Notes under the pieces: model-generated
The model's input: the letters and a program-made list of their open reading frames with translations, nothing else
The model's database searches: none
What the model was told of the DNA's origin: nothing
Translations under genes and position numbers: made by a program
Shown: in pieces, positions 28,592-37,098 of the stretch
Numbering within the stretch: position 1 is the stretch's first letter
Layout: every line of letters starts with the position of its first letter
Origin: a virus
Direction: 5' to 3' (one strand)
Virus record (IMG/VR): IMGVR_UViG_3300024939_000001
Coordinates: 1 to 41,009 of that record
DNA length: 41,009 bases

Positions 28592-30325
28592 CTATTTTGT
28601 ACTTTCGTGTCGTTTAAGTTTCTTCTCAGCGATAGCTTGAGCTTTAGCCTTACGTTGTAACTCTAAGAGGTCTTTAGGAGGCATAGCGGGTACTGCACCA
28701 TTACGGGTATCGTTAACGAACTCTGTAAGATTTGAACCATAGAAAGCTACAGGGTTTTTCTTCTTAGCTTCCACCGCGTCAATCTTACTGTTAGCAGCAT
28801 TGACAGCTTTATTGGATAGGCCGGACTCTTTGAGCATCTTGATACCTAACTCTTCACCCTGAGCAGCAGCGTCTTTTTTAGAGACACCTGAATCCACTAG
28901 GTCTTCGATATAGTCCAACACACGAGCCTTAACTGCGTTAGCGTTACTTCGCGCTTCCTCACCATCCTTGGTCATATTGAAAGGTGAATAACCAGCATTA
29001 GCTTCGATACTCTTCATAGCCGACTTAACAAACAAGTCAGAGGAGATGGGTTTCTCAGTAGAGCCTTTCTCAGCACGTCTAGCAGCTTCCTCTTTCTTAG
29101 TCATTAGCTTATCGAAAGCAGTCTGACTAATATCCCCACTGTAGTAAGCCTTAGCGATCTGTTGATTACTTGGATTACCTAAGCGTAAGGTCACGTAGTT
29201 CTGTGATTGATAGGCTGTCTCCTGCTTCTTATCAATACCTGTAGAAGCCGTTAAGAGCTTACTCAAGATACCGTCAGAGATAGGGATGCCACTTTCAGAT
29301 ACCTTCTGTGACTCAGCGGTAATCTCGCGGATTTTCTCAGCTCTTACTGTAGGGTCTTCAAAGGTATTAGCATCAATCAACTTGAACATGATTTCACGCT
29401 CTTTAGTATCAGCAGCTACCTTAAGAGCCTTCTCATTATCGGAGTCGGTCTTACTACGTTTAGCCACTTTATCCGCGAGGATGCGATGTACCTCAGAGTC
29501 AATCTTGTCTTTCCACTTAGGAATCTCATAGAGACCCGGAGTCTTATCCGCGTGTGGTTGTTTAAAGACTTTGAATAAGCTAGTGTCCCCGGTCTCTTCA
29601 GCAGTTGCTAACACGGCCTGATAAGCCAGCTCGTCTAGTTGACTGTTTGTTTTACCCGGAAACATGGCTTTCAGATTAGCCCTACGAGCTTCGTATTGAG
29701 ATACTCCGTAGTCCTGACCAGCGCCCATAACGTCTGAGATGTCAGCCTTGAACATACGTGTCAGCTCTACGTTATTTAACTCTTCCTGACGGGTTGCCTT
29801 GAAGACACCTTGAGCCTCTCTCAGTTTAGCCATAGTCTTACCAGCTAACGGAGTGAACTTACTAAGGTAGTTCTCAGACTTGTCAGTGAAAGGGTGGGTC
29901 TCCCACTTGTCCTTCATGAAAGCCTCTATGTCACCGTTTTCTTTGTCAAAGCCTTGCTCATACTCTTGAAGGACTTGTTGGTTCCAATCCGTCCAATCGT
30001 TCACAGCCTTAACGTTGTCATACCCATACTGCTCCATCTCACCCTGAGCTACTTCACCAGTTTGAGCTTTACGCTTACCTAGTTCAATAGACTGTTTGTA
30101 AGATTCAGCTTGACGGTTTACAGCCCAATCCATGAGCTGAGGTTTGATAGTTCCCAAGGCTTCTGTCAGTTGGGCTAACTGTGTCTCCTTGGGGTTCGTC
30201 ATGATTCTCAGAGGGTCAGCGACCACCCGTAGTCTACGTGAATCACCTGTCTGATACTTGGAGGTGTCTTCAATCGTATTGATTACTTGCCGCTGCCCGT
30301 TGTTAAACTCTTGAGTTCTCGCCAT
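28592..30325 (-). CDS. Internal virion (core) protein C, T7 gp15-like
   Basis: 577 residues (T7: 747), largely helical and charged. N-terminus MARTQEFNNGQRQV, with LRIMTNPKETQLAQLTEAL typical of the family start, then repeated helix pairs, ending in a basic helix (KAQAIAEKKLKRHESTK). By position and size it is the second ejection-channel protein. Adjacent genes touch by one base each side. Confidence 0.85.
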   Translation of the reverse strand: MARTQEFNNGQRQVINTIEDTSKYQTGDSRRLRVVADPLRIMTNPKETQLAQLTEALGTIKPQLMDWAVNRQAESYKQSIELGKRKAQTGEVAQGEMEQYGYDNVKAVNDWTDWNQQVLQEYEQGFDKENGDIEAFMKDKWETHPFTDKSENYLSKFTPLAGKTMAKLREAQGVFKATRQEELNNVELTRMFKADISDVMGAGQDYGVSQYEARRANLKAMFPGKTNSQLDELAYQAVLATAEETGDTSLFKVFKQPHADKTPGLYEIPKWKDKIDSEVHRILADKVAKRSKTDSDNEKALKVAADTKEREIMFKLIDANTFEDPTVRAEKIREITAESQKVSESGIPISDGILSKLLTASTGIDKKQETAYQSQNYVTLRLGNPSNQQIAKAYYSGDISQTAFDKLMTKKEEAARRAEKGSTEKPISSDLFVKSAMKSIEANAGYSPFNMTKDGEEARSNANAVKARVLDYIEDLVDSGVSKKDAAAQGEELGIKMLKESGLSNKAVNAANSKIDAVEAKKKNPVAFYGSNLTEFVNDTRNGAVPAMPPKDLLELQRKAKAQAIAEKKLKRHESTK

Positions 30326-30831
30326 TAGACTTCAGCCTTTGCTTTCTTCTTAGCGGCCTGTGATGCACCATACACATCACTACCAATCTGTAGGCCAGTG
30401 CCGATTAGTGAAGGCGCACTACCATAAGCGTTATTGATTGTTGATTGACCCCCTGCTTCAGCTTGTTGTTTTGACCATGCAGACTGCTTTTCATTGTTCA
30501 ACCGATTCTTCTCAAGGGAGGCCATATCAGTACCTTCCTGCATGAATGAGTCTAAGATTAAACGGTCAGAGGACAAGCCTAATGCTCCACTCTCACCAGC
30601 GATGGTAGCTAACTTAGCCCTCTCTAAGAGGCCTTGCTTGATACGCTCAGATTGGTCTAAAGAGGACTGCTCATTGATTTGTTGGAGCCTCTCGTTCTCT
30701 TGCTGATATGAAATGGATGTACTCTTGTTAGCAGCCTTAGCGACATTAGACGCTTGTTGCTGCCCCTGTACATAGGACACACCAGCAGACACCGCTGAGA
30801 TAATCAACGGGATTGCAGCAGGACTACACAT
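30325..30831 (-). CDS. Internal virion (core) protein B, T7 gp14-like
   Basis: 168 residues (T7: 196). Begins MCSPAAIPLIISAVSAGVSYV, a hydrophobic helix characteristic of this family, then a Gln-rich helical body with NAYGSAPSLIGTGLQIGSD near the C-terminus and a Lys-rich end. In T7 gp14 sits in the outer membrane after ejection. It overlaps the gp13-like gene by 8 nt. Confidence 0.88.
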   Translation of the reverse strand: MCSPAAIPLIISAVSAGVSYVQGQQQASNVAKAANKSTSISYQQENERLQQINEQSSLDQSERIKQGLLERAKLATIAGESGALGLSSDRLILDSFMQEGTDMASLEKNRLNNEKQSAWSKQQAEAGGQSTINNAYGSAPSLIGTGLQIGSDVYGASQAAKKKAKAEV

Positions 30832-31309
30832 TGTCGTTCCTTAGATAAATGAAAGGATAGAAACTCACCCCATTCACGGTTCGGGTTACCTCCTTGTTAA
30901 TATGAAAGCCCATCCACGATAGCCAGCGATGAGCCTTAAGATTTGTTGCTGCTACATAGTTGAAGTAGTAATAGAAGTCTTCTGTGACTTCCTTAAGGTA
31001 CTCTTTAGATTCCTTAATGAACTTCTTGCAGCCACTCTTGAAAAGCTCGTCTGAGCATAATAGCCAAGGGACTCCGAAGGGTTTCCCTGTAGGGGGTTCA
31101 CACTTACGCATACCAAAGATAGCGATACAACCCACCCCTTCCTCCATGACTGCATACGTCTTGTAAGACATCTGTACACAATCATGAAGGGCTTGCGCTA
31201 GTGGGATGTTAGGTTGAAACGCTCGTACTTCCTTCCGGTCTTCGCTACGAAGTCTTGACGACAACTCACGACAATCCTTAAGGGTTACTACACGTTTTAC
31301 AGTTACCAT
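30824..31309 (-). CDS. Internal virion protein A-like / GNAT-type protein (T7 gp13 position)
   Basis: 161 residues (T7 gp13: 138). The pattern of VMEEGVGCIAIFGMRKC, FGVPWLLCSD, and FNYVAATNLKAHRWLSWMGF resembles an acetyltransferase-like fold common to the gp13 group; the AHRWLSWMGF segment is the typical GNAT end. Whether it is catalytic is doubtful. ATG overlaps the tail tube B stop by one base. Confidence 0.8.
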   Translation of the reverse strand: MVTVKRVVTLKDCRELSSRLRSEDRKEVRAFQPNIPLAQALHDCVQMSYKTYAVMEEGVGCIAIFGMRKCEPPTGKPFGVPWLLCSDELFKSGCKKFIKESKEYLKEVTEDFYYYFNYVAATNLKAHRWLSWMGFHINKEVTRTVNGVSFYPFIYLRNDNV

Positions 31310-33345
31310 TACAAGTGCTTAGAACCTGTAGATAGTACGCCTTCCCATTCAGCAGCTTGGAAGACGCTAGGTAGTACGGAATCATTGACTAATGTGATAG
31401 TTGACTTACCACTATCTCCCATCACCGGGAACCGGAACTTACCAGTACCTAGAGTTATATCCCCAAGTTTCCATGAGGTGTCACCTAGGGTATTCCCTGT
31501 GTAAACGTAAGAGTATTCACCCCTACCGTCAGGGTTAACCTCAGCTCTGAAGTAGCCAGTGTCATCAAAGAGAATCTCAAAGTTCTTGAGCTTAACCTTG
31601 TAATGAACTACAGCTACCTTCTGTTCATCCTTAAAGACAACCGGGGAGAACGTAAACCGGAACGTGTAAGGTCTACCAATGAATACTGCACCTGAAGCAA
31701 AGTTACCCGGAACCCGTAGCGTGTAAGCTGTAGGAGCTGAAGGTGACAATACAGTTGCTACCTGTGAAGTGAAAGATTCTCCTAAGACAATCTTAAAGGT
31801 ATCGTCTACAGGGTATGGGAGCGTCCATGTAGTCTGTCCAGTACCAGCATCGAAGACACCTGTGACTGATACTTTTTGGTCGAGTAAGATACGCCCATCC
31901 AAAGCATCATTGATAGCCTCTAGGTTTAAAGACTCTAGGTATGTACCATCACTACGTTTAACTACTAAGTCCAATACAGTGTTGCGGAACTCAGCATCTA
32001 AGATGACTGCACCAGCATCTAAGGTGAACTTAGACCATGATGACTGCACCTTCTCTTCAGGAGAACTCCAATAGTATCTATACACATATAAGGTACTACG
32101 CTCATCTTTCGATAAGGCAATGACCACATTGTCTAGGTTACTGGAAGCTAACTTAAAGAGATTCTTAGGGATGTACTTAGGAACGTGCGCCGTTAAATCT
32201 GAAGCATCGTTAGTGTACGTGAGAGGCTGTACTAGGTATTCTTTGATACCTGAGTGTTGGCCTTTAGTGACACCGAAGAAAATGCTTGTACCTGAAGTCG
32301 TAGGCTTACACTTAGCCTCAATATCGAACTCAGTCGTTACATTGATAACTGCTGTCTTCGGACTTAAGATGTCCTTAGCAGTCAATTGAAACTGTGCTTG
32401 GTCAGCGAACAACATCAAGGAAGTGTTGAAGGCTAAAGCGTGTCGTAGTACCGCTACCTTAGTGTGACTCACAGCGACATCTACAGGGTCTGTATCGAGA
32501 ACTACAGTGACAGTCTCAGGGAAGAAGTTAAAGAAACTCCCTGCCCTACTGAAAATCACATTCTCACTAGCAATGAACCCTAGACGGTTACGATGGAAGT
32601 ACACGTCCCCAATGGTATGACCTACGAATGATGGGAAGGAAGCTGAGGTGTCATCCCCTACTAACCTATTAGCCCACACGTTTTTACTACAAGTGAACGT
32701 ACCGTCACCATTGTTTACTAATCTGAAAGGCATGGTAGCAGCATCCAAGGCTACCTTAATACCCGGCTTGATTGTCTCTCGCCAAGTGCCTGACCCATCC
32801 CACTTAACATAGTAACTGTCGAATGAGTTCGTACCTGTCCCTGCGATTTCCCACACATCACCTACGGTATTCCCGCTGGTGGGTAAGTCTACGAACTGCT
32901 GTTTAGAACCTTTAGATGTACCTGTGGATAGCGTAGCAGCAGAGGCCACTACAACATTCTTATTCACGATAAAGGTATAGTCAGCTACGGTTACACAAGC
33001 AAAGCTCGTAGAGGGGTCTACAGCGTTTAGGTAAGCTGTCCCATCAGGGAAACTTACAGTCTTCTCTAGGCCAGTAGCTACAGCGTAAACCTTAAGACCA
33101 CCGTTAGTAATGATGACTTTGTATTGTTCTGTAGCATCACGATTGATTGTGTGTACAAAGGAATCCTCTAAAACTGAAGTGCTTAACTTCGCTACGTGTT
33201 TCGTAGGAGGCCGTTTAGCTAGACCATAGACAACTGAGGATAAACCGTTGATTTGTTCTGTAGCTTGGGAAGTGAGTCGGAGGGAGGGAGGTTGTTGACT
33301 AACCCCGTTGTAGAGGTTAGGGATGCTTCTGTTTACTAATCCCAA
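31309..33345 (-). CDS. Tail tubular protein B / nozzle (T7 gp12-like)
   Basis: 678 residues (T7: 794). The start is diagnostic: SIPNLYNGVSQQPPSLRLTS, followed by NGLSSVVYGLAKRPPTKHV and the long beta-propeller-like body with VGHTIGDVYFHRNRLGF. Forms the tail nozzle to which fibres attach. It follows tail tube A by 3 nt and overlaps the next gene by one base. Confidence 0.95.
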   Translation of the reverse strand: MGLVNRSIPNLYNGVSQQPPSLRLTSQATEQINGLSSVVYGLAKRPPTKHVAKLSTSVLEDSFVHTINRDATEQYKVIITNGGLKVYAVATGLEKTVSFPDGTAYLNAVDPSTSFACVTVADYTFIVNKNVVVASAATLSTGTSKGSKQQFVDLPTSGNTVGDVWEIAGTGTNSFDSYYVKWDGSGTWRETIKPGIKVALDAATMPFRLVNNGDGTFTCSKNVWANRLVGDDTSASFPSFVGHTIGDVYFHRNRLGFIASENVIFSRAGSFFNFFPETVTVVLDTDPVDVAVSHTKVAVLRHALAFNTSLMLFADQAQFQLTAKDILSPKTAVINVTTEFDIEAKCKPTTSGTSIFFGVTKGQHSGIKEYLVQPLTYTNDASDLTAHVPKYIPKNLFKLASSNLDNVVIALSKDERSTLYVYRYYWSSPEEKVQSSWSKFTLDAGAVILDAEFRNTVLDLVVKRSDGTYLESLNLEAINDALDGRILLDQKVSVTGVFDAGTGQTTWTLPYPVDDTFKIVLGESFTSQVATVLSPSAPTAYTLRVPGNFASGAVFIGRPYTFRFTFSPVVFKDEQKVAVVHYKVKLKNFEILFDDTGYFRAEVNPDGRGEYSYVYTGNTLGDTSWKLGDITLGTGKFRFPVMGDSGKSTITLVNDSVLPSVFQAAEWEGVLSTGSKHL

Positions 33346-33348
33346 GTA

Positions 33349-33933
33349 TTACCTTGAGATGATTTGAAATACATCGTAGTTATCTCCTAAGTTGTAATCA
33401 CGGGTTGAAGAGTCAAAGTCTTCCAGTTGTGCTAAGGCTTTTGATTCTTCTACGGCTGTGTACTTCTCAATAGCTTCATCACCTTGAACCCTACGTTGGA
33501 ATCTACGAGCTGCCTTTACAGCGATATACTGACGAGCTGCTTGTGGTAGTTCATCCCAAGGTAGAAAGAACGTGATGTCTACGTTAATAGCTTCACTGAA
33601 GGTATATGAATGACTCTTACGGTCATACAGTCGGGTTCCCCTCATGGCTACATCGAACTTCTGACTGTGAGTATCAGAGACATCTAACCTAAGCGTGTTT
33701 GCCGGGTAGAGAATCTCTGAGTTAATGTTCAGGGCTAACGGATAGTTCTCTTCGGAATTGAAGTGATACCCTACGTCCTGAACATCTCGACTATCATCGA
33801 AGAGGAATTGTTTTGCCATTGAGACCTGTAGATCACTGGTGGTTACCAATGAAGAGACAGGCGAGGAACCTACGGTAGCTAACATAAGATTCACCGCTTC
33901 GAGTTCACTTAGGGGTGCGTATGTGAGTGCCAT
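33349..33933 (-). CDS. Tail tubular protein A / gatekeeper (T7 gp11-like)
   Basis: 194 residues (T7: 196). Typical start LSELEAVNLMLATVGSSPV, then YHFNSEENYPLALN and WDELPQAARQYIAVKAARRFQ, all hallmarks of the family. Connects portal to nozzle. It starts 8 nt after the inserted esterase gene, so the insertion has not broken the tail operon. Confidence 0.95.
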   Translation of the reverse strand: MALTYAPLSELEAVNLMLATVGSSPVSSLVTTSDLQVSMAKQFLFDDSRDVQDVGYHFNSEENYPLALNINSEILYPANTLRLDVSDTHSQKFDVAMRGTRLYDRKSHSYTFSEAINVDITFFLPWDELPQAARQYIAVKAARRFQRRVQGDEAIEKYTAVEESKALAQLEDFDSSTRDYNLGDNYDVFQIISR

Positions 33934-33941
33934 AGGTTTCC

Positions 33942-34862
33942 TTAAGTAGTTTTAGATTGTTGTTGTACAATAGCCTTACCCCATCCCACCCCACAAGCAG
34001 TAGCCGCGGCTAGGTTCATGTGGATGTTATCTGCAAGTAAGCCGGGACGGGAATCTGTAGGGTTTGTAGGCAATACACCTAACCCAGCTCTAGCATCATA
34101 ACCAACTTTAACAAACTGATTACCAGCCAGCTCTGTCAGTGCTTGTAATCTAGCTGGTTGCAGGGTGACAGTTAAATACGCATCCAAACCAGCAGTTGCG
34201 CCGTAGTTAGTCATTCCAAGGTAAGTGTAAATATCTAAGCTAGAAAAGTAGTTGGCTACATTTACCATAGCTTGTTTGTACTGCTCCTGCGTACTGCCAA
34301 GCGTTTTATCGCCTTGACCAATAGCAACTAATACAGCTTTTCTATCGTAGCCAGTCTGTAGACTTAAATCAGATACAATAGCTGCAAGTAATCCGTTAGG
34401 GTCGAAGCGACTCGAACCTACTGCGTACACTTTACCGTCAGTATCTTCTGCTGTTACTGTTCCTAAATTAGTCCAAGAAGCTAAACCGCTAGTACCTACA
34501 CCTGAACTGGGCGCTACGTTCAATGTGTAAACAGTTCCTATTGCGCCAACTGCTTTGTATAAGTTACCCCCTGAGATGATGTAACTACCGTGAGCAACTG
34601 TCATCGCAAAAACATAATTCTTAGCGATTCCAACCCAAGTATCACACAAGCCTGTAGCCCCTCGCGCATGATTCCTGAATGTAACCCAATGCCCAAGTTC
34701 ACCTGCTTTCTGTGCTGCACTAGGCCATGGACTTCCATAGCCACCTTGCGGCGCAATAATATCTAGTGCGGGTGCGCCAAAGCCAGCGGTTCGGTTAACC
34801 TGCCCAATAACATTTGCACCTTGCTCATTACTCTGTCCAAGTACAGCGCATATAACTTTCAT
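33942..34862 (-). CDS. SGNH-type esterase (sialate O-acetylesterase-like)
   Basis: 306 residues. Block I is VLGQSNEQGANV with nucleophile S11, the GQSN form of the sialate/carbohydrate O-acetylesterase group; a GQGD segment (AIGQGDKT) lies near residue 180, and the DxxH triad end is DNIHMN (D278, H281). A region around 95-145 looks inserted, beta-rich. Such enzymes remove O-acetyl groups from polysaccharides. No signal peptide. It starts one base after the lectin-like gene stop and lies between capsid and tail genes, so a virion enzyme acting on host surface glycans is likely. Confidence 0.82.
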   Translation of the reverse strand: MKVICAVLGQSNEQGANVIGQVNRTAGFGAPALDIIAPQGGYGSPWPSAAQKAGELGHWVTFRNHARGATGLCDTWVGIAKNYVFAMTVAHGSYIISGGNLYKAVGAIGTVYTLNVAPSSGVGTSGLASWTNLGTVTAEDTDGKVYAVGSSRFDPNGLLAAIVSDLSLQTGYDRKAVLVAIGQGDKTLGSTQEQYKQAMVNVANYFSSLDIYTYLGMTNYGATAGLDAYLTVTLQPARLQALTELAGNQFVKVGYDARAGLGVLPTNPTDSRPGLLADNIHMNLAAATACGVGWGKAIVQQQSKTT

Positions 34863-35789
34863 CTACCACTCCATTGCTGATAGTGGGATGGATGGCGTTT
34901 CTGCAAGTCTTGCAGCGATTAGACCAATGTTAGTAGGAAGCGCACCTTGGAATTTAGCTAGTTGAATACCGCGTGTAAGAGTAGCTACTACAGCACCGTT
35001 TGCTGCGGCTCCTAAGCTCCCAATACGAAGTTCTGCGTTTGATACCGCATTTGAATAGGCGTTAGCACCTGTCATTAATCCTACTGAAGAGACTGTTAGA
35101 ATACCGTCACGCCATATATAAACAGAGCCTGTGGGCGCGTCAATTGCAACTACACACACACGGTCTTTCGGCGTACCGTCAGAAAATGAAAGTGTTGTAT
35201 CAACATTAGAACCGGCTGAACCTGAGTTTAAGATAGGCACAAACTTAAATATTCCGGTTGTGCGGTGAGATAAATAAAAGCCTTGGTTACCAGCCACTGT
35301 AGCCCCTAAGCTTAGTACGTTTTCATTAGCCCCCGGAGCCGATTTTTTCATAACAAAGCTTAATAGTAAACTCTCAGTTATCGGGTTCCATTTAATAACA
35401 GACTGTGGAATATTCAAACCTGTGGAACCACTACCAGCCGCAGTAGTAGTTGCGTAGCCGTCATTATTGAATGCGTTGGTATTACTGGCTTCAACTAATA
35501 GATGGTTTGCATTGCCTGTAACATCTGTGAATCGCGTAGCTGCATCGTGTGCAGGGACACAGGCTATGAGTTTAGCTGATAGACCTGTACCAGCCACAGC
35601 GAGGCCTTCAGGCGTGTAATCAATACTGATAGTCTGCCCATTGGTGCCGGGATTTGCTAATACAGCATAGTCACCCACTTCCTGCACGTCTACGGTAAGC
35701 CCGTTAACAGTTGCATAATTAATCTTGGTGAATGGAGGGAGTTGGAAAGATTTAGTATAACCATCAGAAGTTACTGAAAATTTTGACAT
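34863..35789 (-). CDS. Lectin-like (LamG/concanavalin fold) virion protein, putative receptor binder
   Basis: 308 residues. Residues 1-65 form a small beta domain (TKSFQLPPFTKINYATVNG) whose pattern recalls the start of the tail fibre. The remainder has the LamG order: DVTGNANHLL, ITESLLLSFVMKKS, then FKFVPILNSG, DRVCVVAIDAPTGSVYIWRDG (key part VYIWRDG), and a final ARLAETPS typical of these domains after the last strand. It is the first gene behind the capsid terminator (35807-35842). Probably displayed on the virion; binding of sugars is inferred. Confidence 0.7.
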   Translation of the reverse strand: MSKFSVTSDGYTKSFQLPPFTKINYATVNGLTVDVQEVGDYAVLANPGTNGQTISIDYTPEGLAVAGTGLSAKLIACVPAHDAATRFTDVTGNANHLLVEASNTNAFNNDGYATTTAAGSGSTGLNIPQSVIKWNPITESLLLSFVMKKSAPGANENVLSLGATVAGNQGFYLSHRTTGIFKFVPILNSGSAGSNVDTTLSFSDGTPKDRVCVVAIDAPTGSVYIWRDGILTVSSVGLMTGANAYSNAVSNAELRIGSLGAAANGAVVATLTRGIQLAKFQGALPTNIGLIAARLAETPSIPLSAMEW

Positions 35790-35806
35790 TATGTTCCTAG
35801 TGATTG

Positions 35807-35842
35807 AAAAAAAACCCTACCACCTGTGAAAGTGATAGGGTT
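35807..35842 (-). terminator. Strong intrinsic terminator after the capsid gene
   Basis: Minus strand: 11-bp stem AACCCTATCAC / GTGGTAGGGTT (one G-U), 8-nt loop, then eight Ts. It is 7 nt after the capsid stop, the place of the T7 late terminator that makes capsid the most abundant product. Confidence 0.93.
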
Positions 35843-35848
35843 AAAGAC

Positions 35849-36772
35849 TTAAGCTGTCTTAAGTTCGATAGCGCACTCAGGACGTAAGATACCGTGACCT
35901 ACAGCGTATTTGCTGACAATCAATGTACCTTGACGGCGAATGTCGTACTCAGACTCTGAAGCCAAGTCCAGTAACTTCACAGTACCGATAGCGGCCTTGT
36001 TCATTACTAAACCTACAGTTGTCGAGAAGTTGCCTTGGTAAGCAGCTACACCAGTGTTTACGTTAGTCTTAGGTAACGCATTAGTTTTCACTACTTCGAT
36101 ACCTGCAACTTTCAACACAGTACCGTCAGAGATAGCACCTTTACCGCCGTACCATTGATTGATAACAGTAGTGTTCTGAGCCAACAAGTAATACTGAGCT
36201 GGACGTAAGAATACGTTACGGTCACTACCGATGTTTTTCTCGTCTAATGTTTGAGCAGCCGTGAATAAACCAGCAGCTAACACAGCGGAGTCAGTACCGT
36301 AAGCAGCGTTTGTTAACACAGTACCGCCATTACCACCTGTGATAGTGGCTGAAGCACGAGCAGCTAATACGCCTACTTGAGCTAAGTTGCTGTCCATTGT
36401 TTCTGAGAGAACTTTACCAGCCTCATCAGAGTAAATTGAGCGTACATCGTAGTGATTCATTGCTTCGTCAATACGAGCGATAAACGCTTGAGCGACTAAC
36501 AAGTCATCAATTACGATAGTGCGTTCAGCAGCAGCTACAGTCGTACCTACTAATTCAGTACCCGGAGTGTGGTACGCGGCTGTAATAGTGCCTGTAGTTG
36601 GAAACTGAGCAGAGCTACCTGATTGAATTGAACGAACCATTGAACGGTTCAGGAATACGTTTTCACGGTGGAAAGCTGTTAAGACTTCACCTGACCATAC
36701 TTTTAAGAATAACGCTTTAGCGTCACCCGTTAAGTTAGCTTGACCTAAACGTGAAGGGGTTGCATTTGCCAT
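35849..36772 (-). CDS. Major capsid protein (T7 gp10-like)
   Basis: 307 residues (T7 gp10A: 345), HK97-type shell protein. Matching signatures: LFLKVWSGEVLTAFHRENVF at the start, SGSSAQFPTTGTITAAYHTPG, the VIDDLLVAQAFIARIDEAMN segment, and a C-terminal GTLIVSKYAVGHGILRPECA. A long leader with a tRNA-like structure and hairpins stands upstream and a strong terminator downstream, so this gene has its own RNA-level control. Confidence 0.96.
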   Translation of the reverse strand: MANATPSRLGQANLTGDAKALFLKVWSGEVLTAFHRENVFLNRSMVRSIQSGSSAQFPTTGTITAAYHTPGTELVGTTVAAAERTIVIDDLLVAQAFIARIDEAMNHYDVRSIYSDEAGKVLSETMDSNLAQVGVLAARASATITGGNGGTVLTNAAYGTDSAVLAAGLFTAAQTLDEKNIGSDRNVFLRPAQYYLLAQNTTVINQWYGGKGAISDGTVLKVAGIEVVKTNALPKTNVNTGVAAYQGNFSTTVGLVMNKAAIGTVKLLDLASESEYDIRRQGTLIVSKYAVGHGILRPECAIELKTA

Positions 36773-36804
36773 GTATTTATTACTTTCGTAGAAATGATAT
36801 AAGC

Positions 36805-36822
36805 GATAACTGGAACGTTATC
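36805..36822 (-). promoter_or_regulatory. Leader hairpin before the capsid gene
   Basis: GATAAC and GTTATC arms around 6 nt, 33 nt upstream of the capsid start. With the AGGGATTCCCT palindrome near 36930 it makes the 190-nt leader highly structured. Likely an mRNA stability or processing element. Confidence 0.5.
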
Positions 36823-36965
36823 TGTGGGGTATCACTTCAATGACTTACTACGTGCATCTCAAAGTTGTCCTCCTCAGAGGGCTAAGAGTTACTTCGTGTT
36901 ACGCCATCGTTGCAATGGGTACTACAAGGGAATCCCTGAGCGTTGCACTTAAGGATGTACTACAG

Positions 36966-37092
36966 GGAGAAGAGTGGGAATCGAACCCACGGAAGGCCAT
37001 CACATTGAGATTCTAAGAACTCTGTGACATACCCTCAGTAATGATGTATGTTATAAACATTACTTGCCTTAAGCCACTCAGCCATCTTCCCC
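36966..37092 (-). tRNA. tRNA-like element with long variable arm and abnormal anticodon arm
   Basis: On the minus strand: acceptor GGGGAAGA (37092-37085) pairs over 8 bp with TCTTCTCC (36973-36966); then TG, a class II D arm (GCTGAGTGGCTTAAGGC), and at the 3' side a perfect T arm, GTGGG-TTCGATT-CCCAC. Between them lie 75 nt, about 40 more than in normal Ser/Leu tRNAs: a stem AGTAATG/CATTACT closing a 14-nt loop where the anticodon should be, then a long variable-arm hairpin (TCACA/TGTGA, GAG/CTC, TTC/GAA). No CCA is encoded and no standard 7-nt anticodon loop can be drawn. It begins 6 nt after the scaffold stop and precedes the capsid leader. It may be a decayed tRNA, a tRNA with an insertion, or a tRNA mimic used as a processing signal. 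Confidence 0.6.
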
Positions 37093-37098
37093 ATAAAA

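Noticed and set aside
36966-37092. Normal functional tRNA-Ser or tRNA-Leu
   Set aside because: Outer arms fit, but no anticodon stem with a 7-nt loop can be drawn and the centre is about 40 nt too long; reported instead as tRNA-like.
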